Positions 17,358 to 25,613 are shown, numbered from the stretch's first letter. The stretch is DNA of 64,000 bases from Sporomusaceae bacterium (GCA_031460455.1 JAVKTQ010000005.1:124001-188000); one strand, 5' to 3'. A program made the numbers and translations. Notes: a model not told the origin generated them from the sequence alone.

Positions 17358-17465
17358 ATGGATCCGGAATTAAAAGAGCTGCAGAGCAAAATGGCTCAAA
17401 AGAATATTTTCCGGATTTTTCATTCCCGGCTGGAGCTATACGGCATCTGCCGCGAGTGTTTATAA
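17358..17465 (+). pseudogene. C-terminal fragment of a Fur-family regulator, 35 codons
   Basis: The frame encodes MDPELKELQSKMAQKNIFR, then SRLELYGICRECL and a stop. This matches the end of Fur proteins, where DPELEELQ-type sequence leads to HxLELYGxCxxC. The DNA-binding winged helix and the dimerisation core are missing, and a stop codon lies five codons upstream. It sits directly behind a Fur box and sigma-A promoter, so it is probably transcribed. Either a deletion joined a fur 3' end to this promoter, or it is a retained micro-protein; the former is simpler. Confidence 0.65.
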
Positions 17466-17619
17466 AACGTATTCGGCCGCCGGCGCCGATGGGGCGCGGA
17501 TTGGGCGGAGCGCGGCCGCAAACGAAGACAAAGGCGCTTTATCCTTGCGAAAGGGTTTTTATTTTGCCGGATAAATGAGAACTATTATCAAAAACATAAG
17601 GGGTATAAGGAGGACTAAT

Positions 17620-17849
17620 ATGATGAAAACATTCGACCAGCTGGGGCCCGGCGAGGCGGGCGTGGTGACGAAGGTGCAGGGGAGCGGGCGGTGAAGCGCC
17701 GGATTGTGGATATGGGGCTTGTCGCCGGCACCGCGGTGCGGGTGCAAGAGTTTGCCCCGCTGGGCGACCCGATGGAGGTCAAGGTTAAGAACTTTAATCT
17801 TTCCTTGCGCAAGACGGAGGCCGCCCTGATCGAGATTGAGACGTCCTGA
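17620..17849 (+). pseudogene. feoA: feoA with a one-base frameshift
   Basis: FeoA is a small SH3-like protein that supports ferrous iron uptake by FeoB. The first frame reads MMKTFDQLGPGEAGVVTKVQ and stops at TGA 17692-17694. The next frame continues from 17691 as VKRRIVDMGLVAGTAVRV to a stop at 17847. Together they make a normal FeoA of about 75 residues, so one base appears lost near 17685-17691, in GGGCGG. AAGGAGG precedes the ATG. It is either a true pseudogene or a sequence error. No feoB follows. Confidence 0.75.
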
Positions 17850-17931
17850 CGGCGGGGGGGAAGCGGCATTTCCAGGATATACGCGAGGGGGCTTATAAAA
17901 AGCGCCTATTTTCGTGAAACAGGAGGGTCAT

Positions 17932-18225
17932 ATGTCTGTTGTGATCGTCGGCGGAGACTACCTGGGCGGAATCGAGAAGAACCTTTACTCCATGGGAGTG
18001 ACGGAGCTGGTGCATATTTCCGGCCGGAAAGCGCTCGAAAGGAACAAAATCAGTTTGCCCAAGGCTACCGCTTTTGTCCTGGTGCTGACCGACTATGTCA
18101 ATCACGGCACGGCCCAGAATGTGAAGACGGTGGCCAAATCGCGGTCGATACCGGTAGTGTTCGCCAAACGTTCCTGGTGCGCTGTCGAGGAAAAGCTGAA
18201 GGCGAGCAAGTGTCTTGCCAATTGA
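17932..18225 (+). CDS. DUF2325 family protein
   Basis: About 97 residues with a Rossmann-like start SVVIVGGDYLGGIEKNLY and a central VLVLTDYVNHGTAQNVK, typical of DUF2325 proteins. These are often found next to feo genes in Firmicutes; their role is not established. The ATG at 17932 has AGGAGGGT five bases upstream. It likely belongs to the Fur-controlled transcript that starts near 17313. Confidence 0.75.
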   Translation: MSVVIVGGDYLGGIEKNLYSMGVTELVHISGRKALERNKISLPKATAFVLVLTDYVNHGTAQNVKTVAKSRSIPVVFAKRSWCAVEEKLKASKCLAN

Positions 18226-18247
18226 ATTTGACGGAGGGGGTGCGAAG

Positions 18248-18409
18248 ATGGAGGCGGTAATTTTGACCGGCGTCGGCGCGGCGGCTCTTGGTTATGTGGC
18301 ATATGTCGTCTGGCGCGGTGTCGGCGGCAAGAGTGGCTGCGCCTGCGGCAGCGCTTGCCGGGAAGCGGGCGGGAGTTGCCGGTGCGGTGCGAAGAGCCGG
18401 CCGCAATAG
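18248..18409 (+). CDS. FeoB-associated Cys-rich membrane protein
   Basis: A 53-residue protein with one N-terminal membrane helix (AVILTGVGAAALGYVAYVVW) and a Cys-rich tail (SGCACGSACREAGGSCRCG). This is the layout of the small Cys-rich proteins normally encoded right after feoB. GGAGGGGG lies seven bases upstream of the ATG. Here feoB itself is missing, which leaves the accessory protein without its usual partner in this region. Confidence 0.8.
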   Translation: MEAVILTGVGAAALGYVAYVVWRGVGGKSGCACGSACREAGGSCRCGAKSRPQ

Positions 18410-18464
18410 AGCTTTTATTAAATACGACGGTGATAAATAGAAAATTTGATCAAGAGGTGTTGTA

Positions 18465-19421
18465 ATGAAAAAGACGGTGTCGGTTATGGTGGCGGGGATG
18501 ATTATGGCGACGGCGCCGGTGGCTTTGGCGGCGCCGGTTAAGCTCAGCGGCGATGTGGCGGTCAAGTATCAGCGAGATACCGCCGACGGCGATCCGGCCG
18601 CGTCCGGCTCGATCTATACGCTTAAATTGCTTGGCGAGGCGGAGTTGGGGGGCGGCTGGTCGCTGTACGCCCGCCTCGGCGCCCAGAGTGTGACCAACCC
18701 GTTGCTGGCCGATTTTAATATTTCTCCCGAAGTTTATGGCGAGAATAAAAAATCGGTGGCCGCGCTCGATCAGTTCGGGCTAAATTATAAGACAGATAAA
18801 TTGACCTATAAACTCGGCCGCCAGGATGTCGGCGTCGGCGCGACCACCCTGCTGTACCACCGGCCCGATACCAACATCGGCAAGAAGGTCTTCGTGGACG
18901 GCCTTACCGTTGCCGGCACCGTCGGCGTGGCGGATATAACGGCGCTGGCGGCGCGGGAGGATAACGCCGCCGGGTCGTATAAGAACAAGATTTACGCCAT
19001 CAGGACCGGTTTTAAGCCTACGGAGAGTTTTAATTGGGGCGTTACGCTGGGGCGTTTCCGGGGGGAAACGGAGAGCACCAATCACTGGGCGGTGGACGGT
19101 ACGTACAAGTTCGGCAAGAGCAGCCTGACGGCGGAATACACCAAGGCAAGCGGCAATACCGATAACAAAGCGTACGCTGTTGTCTTGGGATACGATTTCG
19201 ATGACAAAACTTTCGCGGCGATCACCGGCTTTAGGGTGGAAGAGTTCGGCTCGATGGGCGGCCAGAGCGAGTATGACGCCAACAACCGCGGCATCCATTA
19301 CGCGATCAATCGCAAGCTGAGCGATAATGCCGGCCTGGAGCTGGTCTTCAAAGACCAGAAAACCATCAACGGCGGGCAGAAAAACACTTCGTTCGAGGCC
19401 ACGGTCAGTTATTCGTTCTAA
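18465..19421 (+). CDS. Outer-membrane porin-like beta-barrel
   Basis: A 318-residue protein with a cleavable signal peptide (ending APVALAAP) and alternating strands such as YTLKLLGEAELGGGWSLYAR and FGLNYKTDKLTYKLGRQDVG. The last residues, ATVSYSF, end in the C-terminal Phe recognised by the BamA machinery. It would form a diffusion channel in the outer membrane, so the organism should be diderm. AAGAGG lies upstream of the ATG, and a terminator follows. It is downstream of the feo-like cluster, but joint regulation is not shown. Confidence 0.82.
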   Translation: MKKTVSVMVAGMIMATAPVALAAPVKLSGDVAVKYQRDTADGDPAASGSIYTLKLLGEAELGGGWSLYARLGAQSVTNPLLADFNISPEVYGENKKSVAALDQFGLNYKTDKLTYKLGRQDVGVGATTLLYHRPDTNIGKKVFVDGLTVAGTVGVADITALAAREDNAAGSYKNKIYAIRTGFKPTESFNWGVTLGRFRGETESTNHWAVDGTYKFGKSSLTAEYTKASGNTDNKAYAVVLGYDFDDKTFAAITGFRVEEFGSMGGQSEYDANNRGIHYAINRKLSDNAGLELVFKDQKTINGGQKNTSFEATVSYSF

Positions 19422-19479
19422 AACGGGGCGTGCCGCCTACGCGTGTGCGGCTCGCCTTGCCGGGCCTCCAGGCCATATG

Positions 19480-19509
19480 AAAAGCAACCCTGATTAGGGT
19501 TGCTTTTTT
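19480..19509 (+). terminator. Intrinsic terminator after the porin
   Basis: AAGCAACCCT/AGGGTTGCTT stem with six T. Confidence 0.85.
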
Positions 19510-19587
19510 CTTGCGTCAGCGAATACCCCCCGCTATGCGGGGGGCAAATAAGGCGGAGCCGTTGTGATAGAAAGGTTTTCCTTTTTA

Positions 19588-19854
19588 TTACTGAAAGGTG
19601 AAATATATATGGTGGATGAAACTTGGCAGCGGCTTTAAAATGCTGTCAAGCTCTTTCGTGCTTACATTTTCGTTGCTGTGCACTTCGATCAGCCCTTTGA
19701 GGATATGAGAGTCTTTGGTGGAGTGGTTTTCCATCTGGAGCGGTACGACTTGACTGATTTTGGTGTCCTTTATCTTTTCGTTTATCCACAGCCATAATTG
19801 TTCGGTCTTATCCGCACTTTCGATAAAGAATCTTGTAGGGTATATTTTTACCAA
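19588..19854 (-). CDS. Small hypothetical protein, 88 aa
   Basis: Starts at TTG 19854 with GGAGG eight bases upstream (VKIYPTRFFIESADKTEQL). No signal peptide or membrane helix; mixed charge. A CCCCCCGC/GCGGGGGG hairpin at 19526-19544 lies downstream and could end the transcript. The coding sequence is noticeably less GC-rich than its neighbours, which may point to acquisition. Family not recognised. Confidence 0.6.
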   Translation of the reverse strand: MVKIYPTRFFIESADKTEQLWLWINEKIKDTKISQVVPLQMENHSTKDSHILKGLIEVHSNENVSTKELDSILKPLPSFIHHIYFTFQ

Positions 19855-20111
19855 TGTCGTTTCCTCCGTAAATTGAGATTGTTGTTTTTGCTGCGATGTG
19901 CTTTATTATACCACAAAATGGGCCGGGATTGGCGGGTGTCTTGTAAAAATAACCGCGTATGGGGGGAGACTTTAGCGCGGACGGGAGCGCCGGGCGCAAA
20001 GGTGCAGGGTGAATCCTTATCGATTGCAGGATTTTGGTTAATCATAATTGAAGAAGTGCGTAATAAAAAAGCCACAAGTCACGGCATATTTTCAGCGCGG
20101 AGGCGGGTATT

Positions 20112-20867
20112 GTGAAAAAGTGGGTTTGCAATGTTTGCGGCTATGTACATGAAGGGGATAATCCGCCCGACGTGTGTCCGGTATGCGGTGTCGGGCCGGA
20201 GGAGTTCAGCCTGCAGGCCGACGCGCCCGAGGGGGCAGCGACGGCCAGACGCTGGAAATGCACGGTGTGCGATTATATTCATGCAGGTGATGAGCCGCCG
20301 GACGTTTGTCCTGTTTGCAACGAGGGTAAAGACAAGTTTATACTGTTGGTCGATGAAGTCGCCGAACTTACCGCGGAGGCTATCCTGGCGACCGACGAGG
20401 GAACGGTCAATGCCGCCCTGGACGCCGTGTCCTACGGTTTGTACGTCGTTTCGTCGACGAAGGAGGGGAAAATAAACGGACAGATAGCAAACGCCGTGTT
20501 TCAGGTTACCGCCAAGCCGCCGCAAATCGCCCTGTGTCTGAATAAGCTTAACCTGACGACCGATTTTATTTTGGCCAGCGGCAAAGTGGCGGTATCCATT
20601 CTCGCCCAGGACCAGCGCGATATGGTGAGGATATTCGGCTACCAATCCGGCCGCACCGCCGATAAGTTTGCCGCGGTTAAATACCTTCCCGGCAAGAACG
20701 GCTGCCCGGTATTGAAAAACTGCCTGGGGTATCTGGAGGCGGAGGTTCTGCCGGATAAAACTACCGATGTCGGTACCCATATGCTATTTGTCGCAAAAGT
20801 CACCGACGGGAAGCTGGCGGGCACGAGCGACGCGCTTACGTATGCTTTTTATCGCCGGGCGAAATAG
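20112..20867 (+). CDS. High-molecular-weight rubredoxin: two rubredoxin-like domains plus flavin reductase
   Basis: A 251-residue protein. Two short rubredoxin-like knuckles (WVCNVCGYVHEGDNPPDVCP, and WKCTVCDYIHAGDEPPDVCP near residue 48) precede a flavin reductase-like FMN domain from about residue 95 (VSYGLYVVSSTKEGKINGQI). Related Hrb proteins feed electrons from NAD(P)H to flavodiiron proteins for O2 or NO reduction. Having two rubredoxin units instead of one is unusual. GGAGGCGG precedes the GTG start. Confidence 0.85.
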   Translation: MKKWVCNVCGYVHEGDNPPDVCPVCGVGPEEFSLQADAPEGAATARRWKCTVCDYIHAGDEPPDVCPVCNEGKDKFILLVDEVAELTAEAILATDEGTVNAALDAVSYGLYVVSSTKEGKINGQIANAVFQVTAKPPQIALCLNKLNLTTDFILASGKVAVSILAQDQRDMVRIFGYQSGRTADKFAAVKYLPGKNGCPVLKNCLGYLEAEVLPDKTTDVGTHMLFVAKVTDGKLAGTSDALTYAFYRRAK

Positions 20868-20911
20868 GTTGTTATAGCCGCGGAATATTGCCGGTGGGTG
20901 GAGGGATGACG

Positions 20912-21304
20912 ATGCGGGTTCTGGTGTTGGATGATTCGGATGTAATGCGGAAAATCCTTATAAAGCATTTGTTGTCACTGGGCCTCCAGGAAAGTGAAAT
21001 CGTTGAAGCTCATAACGGCGCTGAAGCTTTGCGTAAACTTAACTCATATACCTTTGACCTCCTCATATTGGATATTGTTATGGAAGGGGTCGACGGCATC
21101 GCCGTTTTTAAGGAAGCCAGACAGATTCAGCCTAACGCGCGGATCGTGATGTGCAGCAGTTTCGGTGAAGCCAATACTGTTATAGATTTGGTCAACATGG
21201 GGATTGATGATTTTATCTTGAAACCGTTTTCTCAGGAAAGGGTGGTGGAAACGCTTTCCCGTAATATAGTGGCGGCTGGTACCGGAAAAAAACGCAAGAA
21301 GTAA
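20912..21304 (+). CDS. CheY-like response regulator
   Basis: A single receiver domain of about 130 residues: LVLDDSDVMRK (acidic pocket), LLILDIVMEGVDG (phosphoacceptor Asp), MCSSFGE (Ser/Thr switch) and FILKPFSQER (Lys). No output domain, so it acts by protein contact, as CheY does. The ATG at 20912 has GGAGGG six bases upstream; ATG 20906 is too close. The C-terminus is very basic (GKKRKK). No histidine kinase is adjacent. Confidence 0.9.
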   Translation: MRVLVLDDSDVMRKILIKHLLSLGLQESEIVEAHNGAEALRKLNSYTFDLLILDIVMEGVDGIAVFKEARQIQPNARIVMCSSFGEANTVIDLVNMGIDDFILKPFSQERVVETLSRNIVAAGTGKKRKK

Positions 21305-21351
21305 GCCGAAACGGGTGGGACTTTGGGGTACCGGCGGGGGAGCGGAGGAGA

Positions 21352-21864
21352 ATGGTTTTTTTCGGGCATGTGGGGCTTACGGCGGCGGCTGCGAGGCTGG
21401 TCGAGAGGGGAACGGGGGCGCGGCTGGATTACCGGCTGGTGATCGCGGGGTCGCTGTTTCCTGATGTGATCGATAAGCCTGCTTTCATGTTGTTCTCCGG
21501 CGTGCCGAGCGGCCGCTTTTTCACGCATACGCTGCTGGTGGCGTTGGTGCTGCTGGCGGTGGGGGTTTACAGGCGGGCGAGGGGCAGAGGGACCGGCGTG
21601 CTGGCGTTCGGCGGGGCGGTGCTGGTTCACGATCTGCTTGATTCGATGTGGGTTTATCCGCGGTCTTTCTTCTGGCCGCTGCGGGGCTTGGCGTTCGAGC
21701 CTGACGGGTCGGCCGACTGGCTCGCGGGGGTGGCCGATAATTTCTATAACGATCCTGCCGTTTTTGTTCCCGAGGCGGCCGGCGTCTGCATCGTGGCGTA
21801 TATGGGACTAAGGGCATGGCGGCGCGGGGGCGGGGATTTTTTGCGGACGGGAAGGTATGGCTAG
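21352..21864 (+). CDS. Membrane-bound YdjM-type metal-dependent hydrolase
   Basis: A 170-residue membrane protein with FFGHVGLTAAAARL at the N-terminus, AGSLFPDVIDKP, FFTHTLLVALVLL and VLVHDLLDSMW. The conserved His and Asp residues in this order are those of the YdjM/YbcI family of putative membrane metal-dependent hydrolases. The substrate is unknown. GGAGGAG precedes the ATG and a terminator follows. Confidence 0.75.
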   Translation: MVFFGHVGLTAAAARLVERGTGARLDYRLVIAGSLFPDVIDKPAFMLFSGVPSGRFFTHTLLVALVLLAVGVYRRARGRGTGVLAFGGAVLVHDLLDSMWVYPRSFFWPLRGLAFEPDGSADWLAGVADNFYNDPAVFVPEAAGVCIVAYMGLRAWRRGGGDFLRTGRYG

Positions 21865-21865
21865 A

Positions 21866-21892
21866 AGGCAGGCCTAGCGGGCCTGCTTTTTT
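21866..21892 (+). terminator. Intrinsic terminator
   Basis: GCAGGCC/GGGCCTGC stem followed by six T. Confidence 0.85.
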
Positions 21893-21970
21893 GTGCCGGT
21901 TCGGCGAACAGGCGTTTCCAGTAATTACCCCTCTTTACACGCATACTTGTCCGCCGTTATACTAAAAATA

Positions 21971-21984
21971 CGAACATGCGTTTG
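21971..21984. promoter_or_regulatory. LexA (DinR) box
   Basis: CGAACATGCGTTTG fits the Firmicute SOS consensus CGAACRNRYGTTYG at every position. It lies just downstream of a TATACT -10 box and upstream of DNA polymerase IV. Confidence 0.9.
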
Positions 21985-22001
21985 GTGTAGGCGGTGAGGG
22001 T

Positions 22002-23240
22002 TTGGCCAGGACGGTGCTGCATGTCGATCTGAATAATTTCTACGCGTCGGTGGAGTGCCTGTACCGGCCTGAGCTGCGCGGGCTGCCGGTGGCGGTAACC
22101 GGGGATGTGGCGGCGCGGCACGGCATCATCCTGGCGAAGAATAATCTGGCCAAGGGGTGCGGGGTGAAGACGGGGGAGGTTATCTGGCAGGCGAAGCAGA
22201 AATGCCCCGGACTGGTGTGCCTGCCGCCGGATTTCCGTAAGTATCTGCGTTTTTCGCGGCTGGCGCGGGCGATTTACGCCGATTATACCGATCAGATCGA
22301 GGCTTTCGGGATCGACGAGGCGTGGCTGGATGTGAGCGGCTCGGTGCGCCTGTTCGGCGACGGGGCGGCGATCGCGGACGCCATCCGCCGCCGGCTGCGC
22401 GAGGAGCTGGGGGTGACGGCGTCGGTGGGTGTGTCGTTCAACAAGATTTTCGCCAAACTGGGCAGCGATATGAAGAAGCCGGACGCGACGACGGCGATAA
22501 CGGCGGGAAATTTCCGCGAGCTGGTGTGGCCGCTGCCGGTGGGGGAGCTGCTGTATGTGGGGCGCTCTACGAAAAGCAGGCTGGCGAACAGGGCGGTTTA
22601 TACGATCGGCGATTTGGCGGGACGCGAGGTGAAGGCTCTCCGCCTGCTGCTGGGGGTGTGGGGGGAGACGCTGTGGCATTTCGCCAACGGGCTGGACGAT
22701 TCGCCGGTGCGCCGCAGCGGCGAGGAGGGCTTTATAAAGTCGGTGGGCAACAGCACGACGACGCCGCGCGATCTGCTTTCGGAGGAGGATGTGAGGCTGA
22801 TCGTGTTCGTGCTGGCGGAGAGCGTGGCTGCGCGCCTAAGGCGGCACGGGCTGAAGTGCCGGACGGTGGCGGTGAGCGTGCGGGACGCGGAGCTGTTCTC
22901 TTTCGAGCGCCAGGGTAAGCTGACGGCGCCGACCTGTGTTTCGTCGGAGATCGCCGCGCGGGCGATGGGACTTTTCCGGGAGCACTACGGCTGGGAGAAG
23001 CCGATCCGCAGCATCGGTGTCCGCGGCGCGGAGCTGGTGACGGCGGACAGCCTGACGCAGCTCGACCTGTTCGCGGCGGACGCGGCGGACAGGGAGGCGC
23101 TGGAGAGGACGGTGGACGGCATAAGGCAGCGGTTCGGGCCTTACAGCGTGCAGCGCTGCGCGATGCTCCAGGATCGCGCTTTGACGGGGTTCAATCCCAA
23201 GGATGACCATGTGATTCATCCGATATCATTCTTCCGGTAG
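22002..23240 (+). CDS. dinB: DNA polymerase IV (Y-family), SOS-regulated
   Basis: A 412-residue translesion polymerase. Palm motifs are LHVDLNNFYASVE (first catalytic Asp), GIDEAWLDVSG (second Asp/Glu pair) and a finger segment ILAKNNLAKGCGVKTG. A thumb with helix-hairpin-helix (VYTIGDLAG) and a little-finger domain follow. The late QLDLF pentamer is a beta-clamp binding motif. The TTG at 22002 is preceded by GGTGAGGG. A consensus LexA box lies 18 bases upstream of the start. A small gene follows in the same transcript. Confidence 0.93.
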   Translation: MARTVLHVDLNNFYASVECLYRPELRGLPVAVTGDVAARHGIILAKNNLAKGCGVKTGEVIWQAKQKCPGLVCLPPDFRKYLRFSRLARAIYADYTDQIEAFGIDEAWLDVSGSVRLFGDGAAIADAIRRRLREELGVTASVGVSFNKIFAKLGSDMKKPDATTAITAGNFRELVWPLPVGELLYVGRSTKSRLANRAVYTIGDLAGREVKALRLLLGVWGETLWHFANGLDDSPVRRSGEEGFIKSVGNSTTTPRDLLSEEDVRLIVFVLAESVAARLRRHGLKCRTVAVSVRDAELFSFERQGKLTAPTCVSSEIAARAMGLFREHYGWEKPIRSIGVRGAELVTADSLTQLDLFAADAADREALERTVDGIRQRFGPYSVQRCAMLQDRALTGFNPKDDHVIHPISFFR

Positions 23241-23252
23241 GTGAGGGGTTAT

Positions 23253-23483
23253 ATGGGCAAGACGTTCGTGAAGGTGACGGCGGAGCACGACGAGGGCGGC
23301 CGGATAAGGCCGCTCCTGGTTACGTGGACCGATGGCCGGCGGTATGAGGTGGACAGGGTGACGGATGTGCGGCAGGCGCCGTCCTTAAAGGGCGGCGGCC
23401 TGGGGGTGAGGTATACCTGCCGGATACGGGGCAAGGAGATATATTTGTTCTGCGACGAGGGGAAGTGGTTTGTGGAGAGGTGA
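23253..23483 (+). CDS. Small protein downstream of dinB, 76 aa
   Basis: Begins MGKTFVKVTAEHDEGGRIRP and ends CDEGKWFVER; predicted all-beta. The gap to dinB is 12 bases and GTGAGGGG precedes the ATG, so it should be under the same LexA box. It sits where the YolD-like partner of Firmicute Y-family polymerases often lies, but the sequence is not obviously YolD. Function unknown; a role in the damage response is inferred from position only. Confidence 0.7.
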   Translation: MGKTFVKVTAEHDEGGRIRPLLVTWTDGRRYEVDRVTDVRQAPSLKGGGLGVRYTCRIRGKEIYLFCDEGKWFVER

Positions 23484-23566
23484 GCCGGAAAAAGTTTTCC
23501 TAGCGGACAGTAATGCTGGTATAATATAAGTTGACACGATTTTATACGGTTCCCGGAGGATGCGCG

Positions 23567-23770
23567 ATGCCGCCAGCGAAACCGCTGTGTCTTATGTGCC
23601 GTCATTATTACGTGACGTGGGACAGGGACTTTCCCTATGGCTGCAGGGCGATGGGGTTCAAGAGCAAGGCCGCTCCGTGCCTGGTGACGAAGGATGCTTC
23701 CGGGCTGGAGTGTTTGTCTTTCGCCGCGAAGGCGGCGAAAGGGGAGCAGGATAATGACGGAGCGAGGTAG
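23567..23770 (+). CDS. Small Cys-containing protein, 67 aa
   Basis: The sequence LCLMCRHYYVTWDRDFPYGC, then AAPCLVTKDASGLECLSF, gives a Cys-x2-Cys and three further Cys in a metal-binding-like pattern. CGGAGGA lies six bases before the ATG and TATAAT occurs at about 23520, so it has its own promoter. The function is unknown; a zinc or iron-sulfur site is plausible. Confidence 0.7.
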   Translation: MPPAKPLCLMCRHYYVTWDRDFPYGCRAMGFKSKAAPCLVTKDASGLECLSFAAKAAKGEQDNDGAR

Positions 23771-23775
23771 GAACG

Positions 23776-23931
23776 ATGTTCAGAGTGAGGCATGAGTGCG
23801 GAGGAATCGCCCATCTGGTGGGCAAGCAGCCGGTTCACGGCTGGAACCTTTACTGCTGCGACCGGTGCGGCGAGGCTTATTACCGCTGGATAACCCAGAC
23901 GATGCTCGACCAGGCTCTCAAACAGAGCTAG
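23776..23931 (+). CDS. Small Cys-containing protein, 51 aa
   Basis: Begins MFRVRHECGGIAHLVGKQ and continues NLYCCDRCGEAYYRWI, a zinc-ribbon-like half site with a second Cys pair. The ATG is six bases after the stop of the preceding Cys protein and has AGGTAGGAA upstream, so the two genes are co-transcribed. Function unknown; it could be a partner of the upstream protein. Confidence 0.65.
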   Translation: MFRVRHECGGIAHLVGKQPVHGWNLYCCDRCGEAYYRWITQTMLDQALKQS

Positions 23932-24032
23932 CCAGGTCGGAATTTTTATGGAAAATTGTGTAAAATAAGTGGAATTTTTTGGAAATATATGGTATAATTA
24001 CCCCGCGTAGTTGATTGCTAAGCGGGGTGTGG

Positions 24033-24230
24033 ATGTTGATCGACAATTTTGCCGAGGGCGAGTTGGAGTGCTTTTTCGCGGCGAATCCGGGGGCCCGTCG
24101 GGCCGGGGAGGCTGAGCTGATGGAGCTGTGGCGCCGCTGGATCGCCGAGCGGGTGCCGAATCTGGCGCTGGCTCAGATGACGATCGATCAGGTGATAAGG
24201 TACCGGGGCGGTAGTGCCCCGGCGGATTAG
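24033..24230 (+). CDS. Small hypothetical protein, 65 aa
   Basis: An acidic, helix-rich sequence (MLIDNFAEGELECFFAANPG, WRRWIAERVPNLALAQM). TATAAT near 23993 provides a promoter and a terminator follows at 24243. The binding site (GGGGTG) is modest and upstream GTG/TTG starts are possible. Family not recognised. Confidence 0.55.
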   Translation: MLIDNFAEGELECFFAANPGARRAGEAELMELWRRWIAERVPNLALAQMTIDQVIRYRGGSAPAD

Positions 24231-24242
24231 GCAGGGATAACT

Positions 24243-24274
24243 AAAAAAGCTTCGCCGCGGGCGAAGCTTTTTTA
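24243..24274 (+). terminator. Intrinsic terminator
   Basis: AAAAAAGCTTCGCC/GGCGAAGCTTTTTT perfect stem with GCG loop. Confidence 0.9.
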
Positions 24275-24309
24275 ATGGGGGGTAGAGGGCGGTTTTGGAG
24301 ATAGGCAAA

Positions 24310-24554
24310 GGCCGTTCAGAAGCGCCCAGATGCAAGGCGGCTCCGAGGACGCGCAGCGACGACGGCCCCGGACGGGCCTAGTGCCGGACGCGCCAAGGAT
24401 GGCGAAAGCGTCCGGCCGCGTACTCGGTACGTACGCTAGCAAGCGGCTCGTGCACTGATCGTAGCAGGCGGTATGCACCTGGCATAATGCGCTGACAGAG
24501 CCTCGAACACAGAACGTCAGGAACAACGCAGCAGATGGGTGCTTATCAACGGCC
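24310..24554. repeat. Dispersed inverted repeat, copy 1 (long form)
   Basis: Opens GGCCGTTCAGAAGCGCCCAG and closes with CAGATGGGTGCTTATCAACGGCC, its imperfect inverse. The interior has GACGACGGCCCCGGACGGGC, shared with copy 7, and GTACGTACGC. Lies between a terminator and the convergent YD-repeat gene. Confidence 0.85.
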
Positions 24555-24561
24555 GAGAAGG

Positions 24562-25428
24562 TTAGTAGTATTCGATTTCCTGGGTGAATGTCTGGGCGGA
24601 CGCCTGGCCGTTGGCGTCGCGGCGGGTCATGACGAGCCTGGTCCAGTTGCCCCGCTTGTCGTATTCGCCCTGGATGGAGAGGGTGACGGTGGTGGCGGGT
24701 TTGTCGGACTGGTAGAAGGCGTCGGTGAGCCGCCCCCTGAGATCGTAGCGGTATTCGAGCTTGTTCTGGCTTTCTGCGTTCGGCTGGCCGTCGGGCTGGG
24801 GAGAGTTTACGGTCAGGCGGCTCAGGATGCGGCCGCTTTTGTCGTAGGCGCGTTCGATGTTTATTGTGCCGCGCTTGGTAAGCCGCGACGATTCGCGGGC
24901 GACGAGGCCGGCGGGGCTGTATTCGTAGGCTGCTTCGTATAGGACGCCTTCGGCGTAGCGGACGGTTTTGGCGGTGACCAGGCCGTTGGCGTCCATCGTT
25001 CCGGCGCCCAGCTCGGCCATTTTGCCGCCGAGGGTCGGGACGAGGAGTTTGAAGGTGCGGCCGGCTGGGTCGTAGCGGACGAAGTAGACGACCTGCTTGT
25101 CGCCGGCGTTTTCGATCCGTTTGACGGGGCGGCCGGCTTCGTAGGCGATTTCTTCGTTGGTGAAGCCGGGGATGAATTGTTCGCGGCTCAGGGGCTTGCC
25201 GTCGTGGGCGAAAGAGGCGGACCAGTAAGATTCGCCACTTTTGACGGTGACTTTTTTGACCGGACCTTGAAGGGGGCCCTGAAGTTCGTCGCTGAGGAAG
25301 AGGTTGAAGATGCCGGCGGGGATGCGCTGGGGGGGGCGCTCGGCGGCGAGGGCGGCGCAGGGCAGGGCGGCGGTGAAGAGGGCCGCGAGCAGGATCGCCA
25401 GGATACGGGTGCGGAGCGGATTTTTCAT
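24562..25428 (-). CDS. Secreted YD-repeat-like protein, 288 aa
   Basis: A signal peptide (ILAILLAALFTAALPCAALA) is followed by short beta-hairpin units such as YDKSGRILSRL, YRYDLRGRLTDAFY and EYDKRGNWTRLVM, the pattern of RHS/YD repeats. The protein is far too short to be a toxin shell and has no C-terminal toxin domain. AGGAGG precedes the ATG. Likely a periplasmic or surface protein of unknown role. Confidence 0.7.
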   Translation of the reverse strand: MKNPLRTRILAILLAALFTAALPCAALAAERPPQRIPAGIFNLFLSDELQGPLQGPVKKVTVKSGESYWSASFAHDGKPLSREQFIPGFTNEEIAYEAGRPVKRIENAGDKQVVYFVRYDPAGRTFKLLVPTLGGKMAELGAGTMDANGLVTAKTVRYAEGVLYEAAYEYSPAGLVARESSRLTKRGTINIERAYDKSGRILSRLTVNSPQPDGQPNAESQNKLEYRYDLRGRLTDAFYQSDKPATTVTLSIQGEYDKRGNWTRLVMTRRDANGQASAQTFTQEIEYY

Positions 25429-25584
25429 CGGTGATTATCCTCCTGTGATATTTTTATGGCAAATATTTACATTCGAGTAAAAATTTACAAATCCTGCCAG
25501 TTGTGAAAATATTTCGTCGGAAAGTGAGCGAAATTTATTCCAAAAGTCCCCATTAATTCCATTTATTTTTAGCTGTCAACCTTA

Positions 25585-25613
25585 TTGACATAAGGGTACC
25601 CCCATGATAGAAT
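25585..25613 (+). promoter_or_regulatory. Sigma-A promoter of the tRNA operon
   Basis: TTGACA at 25585-25590 and TAGAAT at 25608-25613 with a 17-base spacer, 35 bases before tRNA-His. Confidence 0.85.

Noticed and set aside
24310-24554. CRISPR array or insertion sequence
   Set aside because: The repeats are dispersed singly, not regularly spaced with spacers, and no transposase or Cas gene is present in the window.
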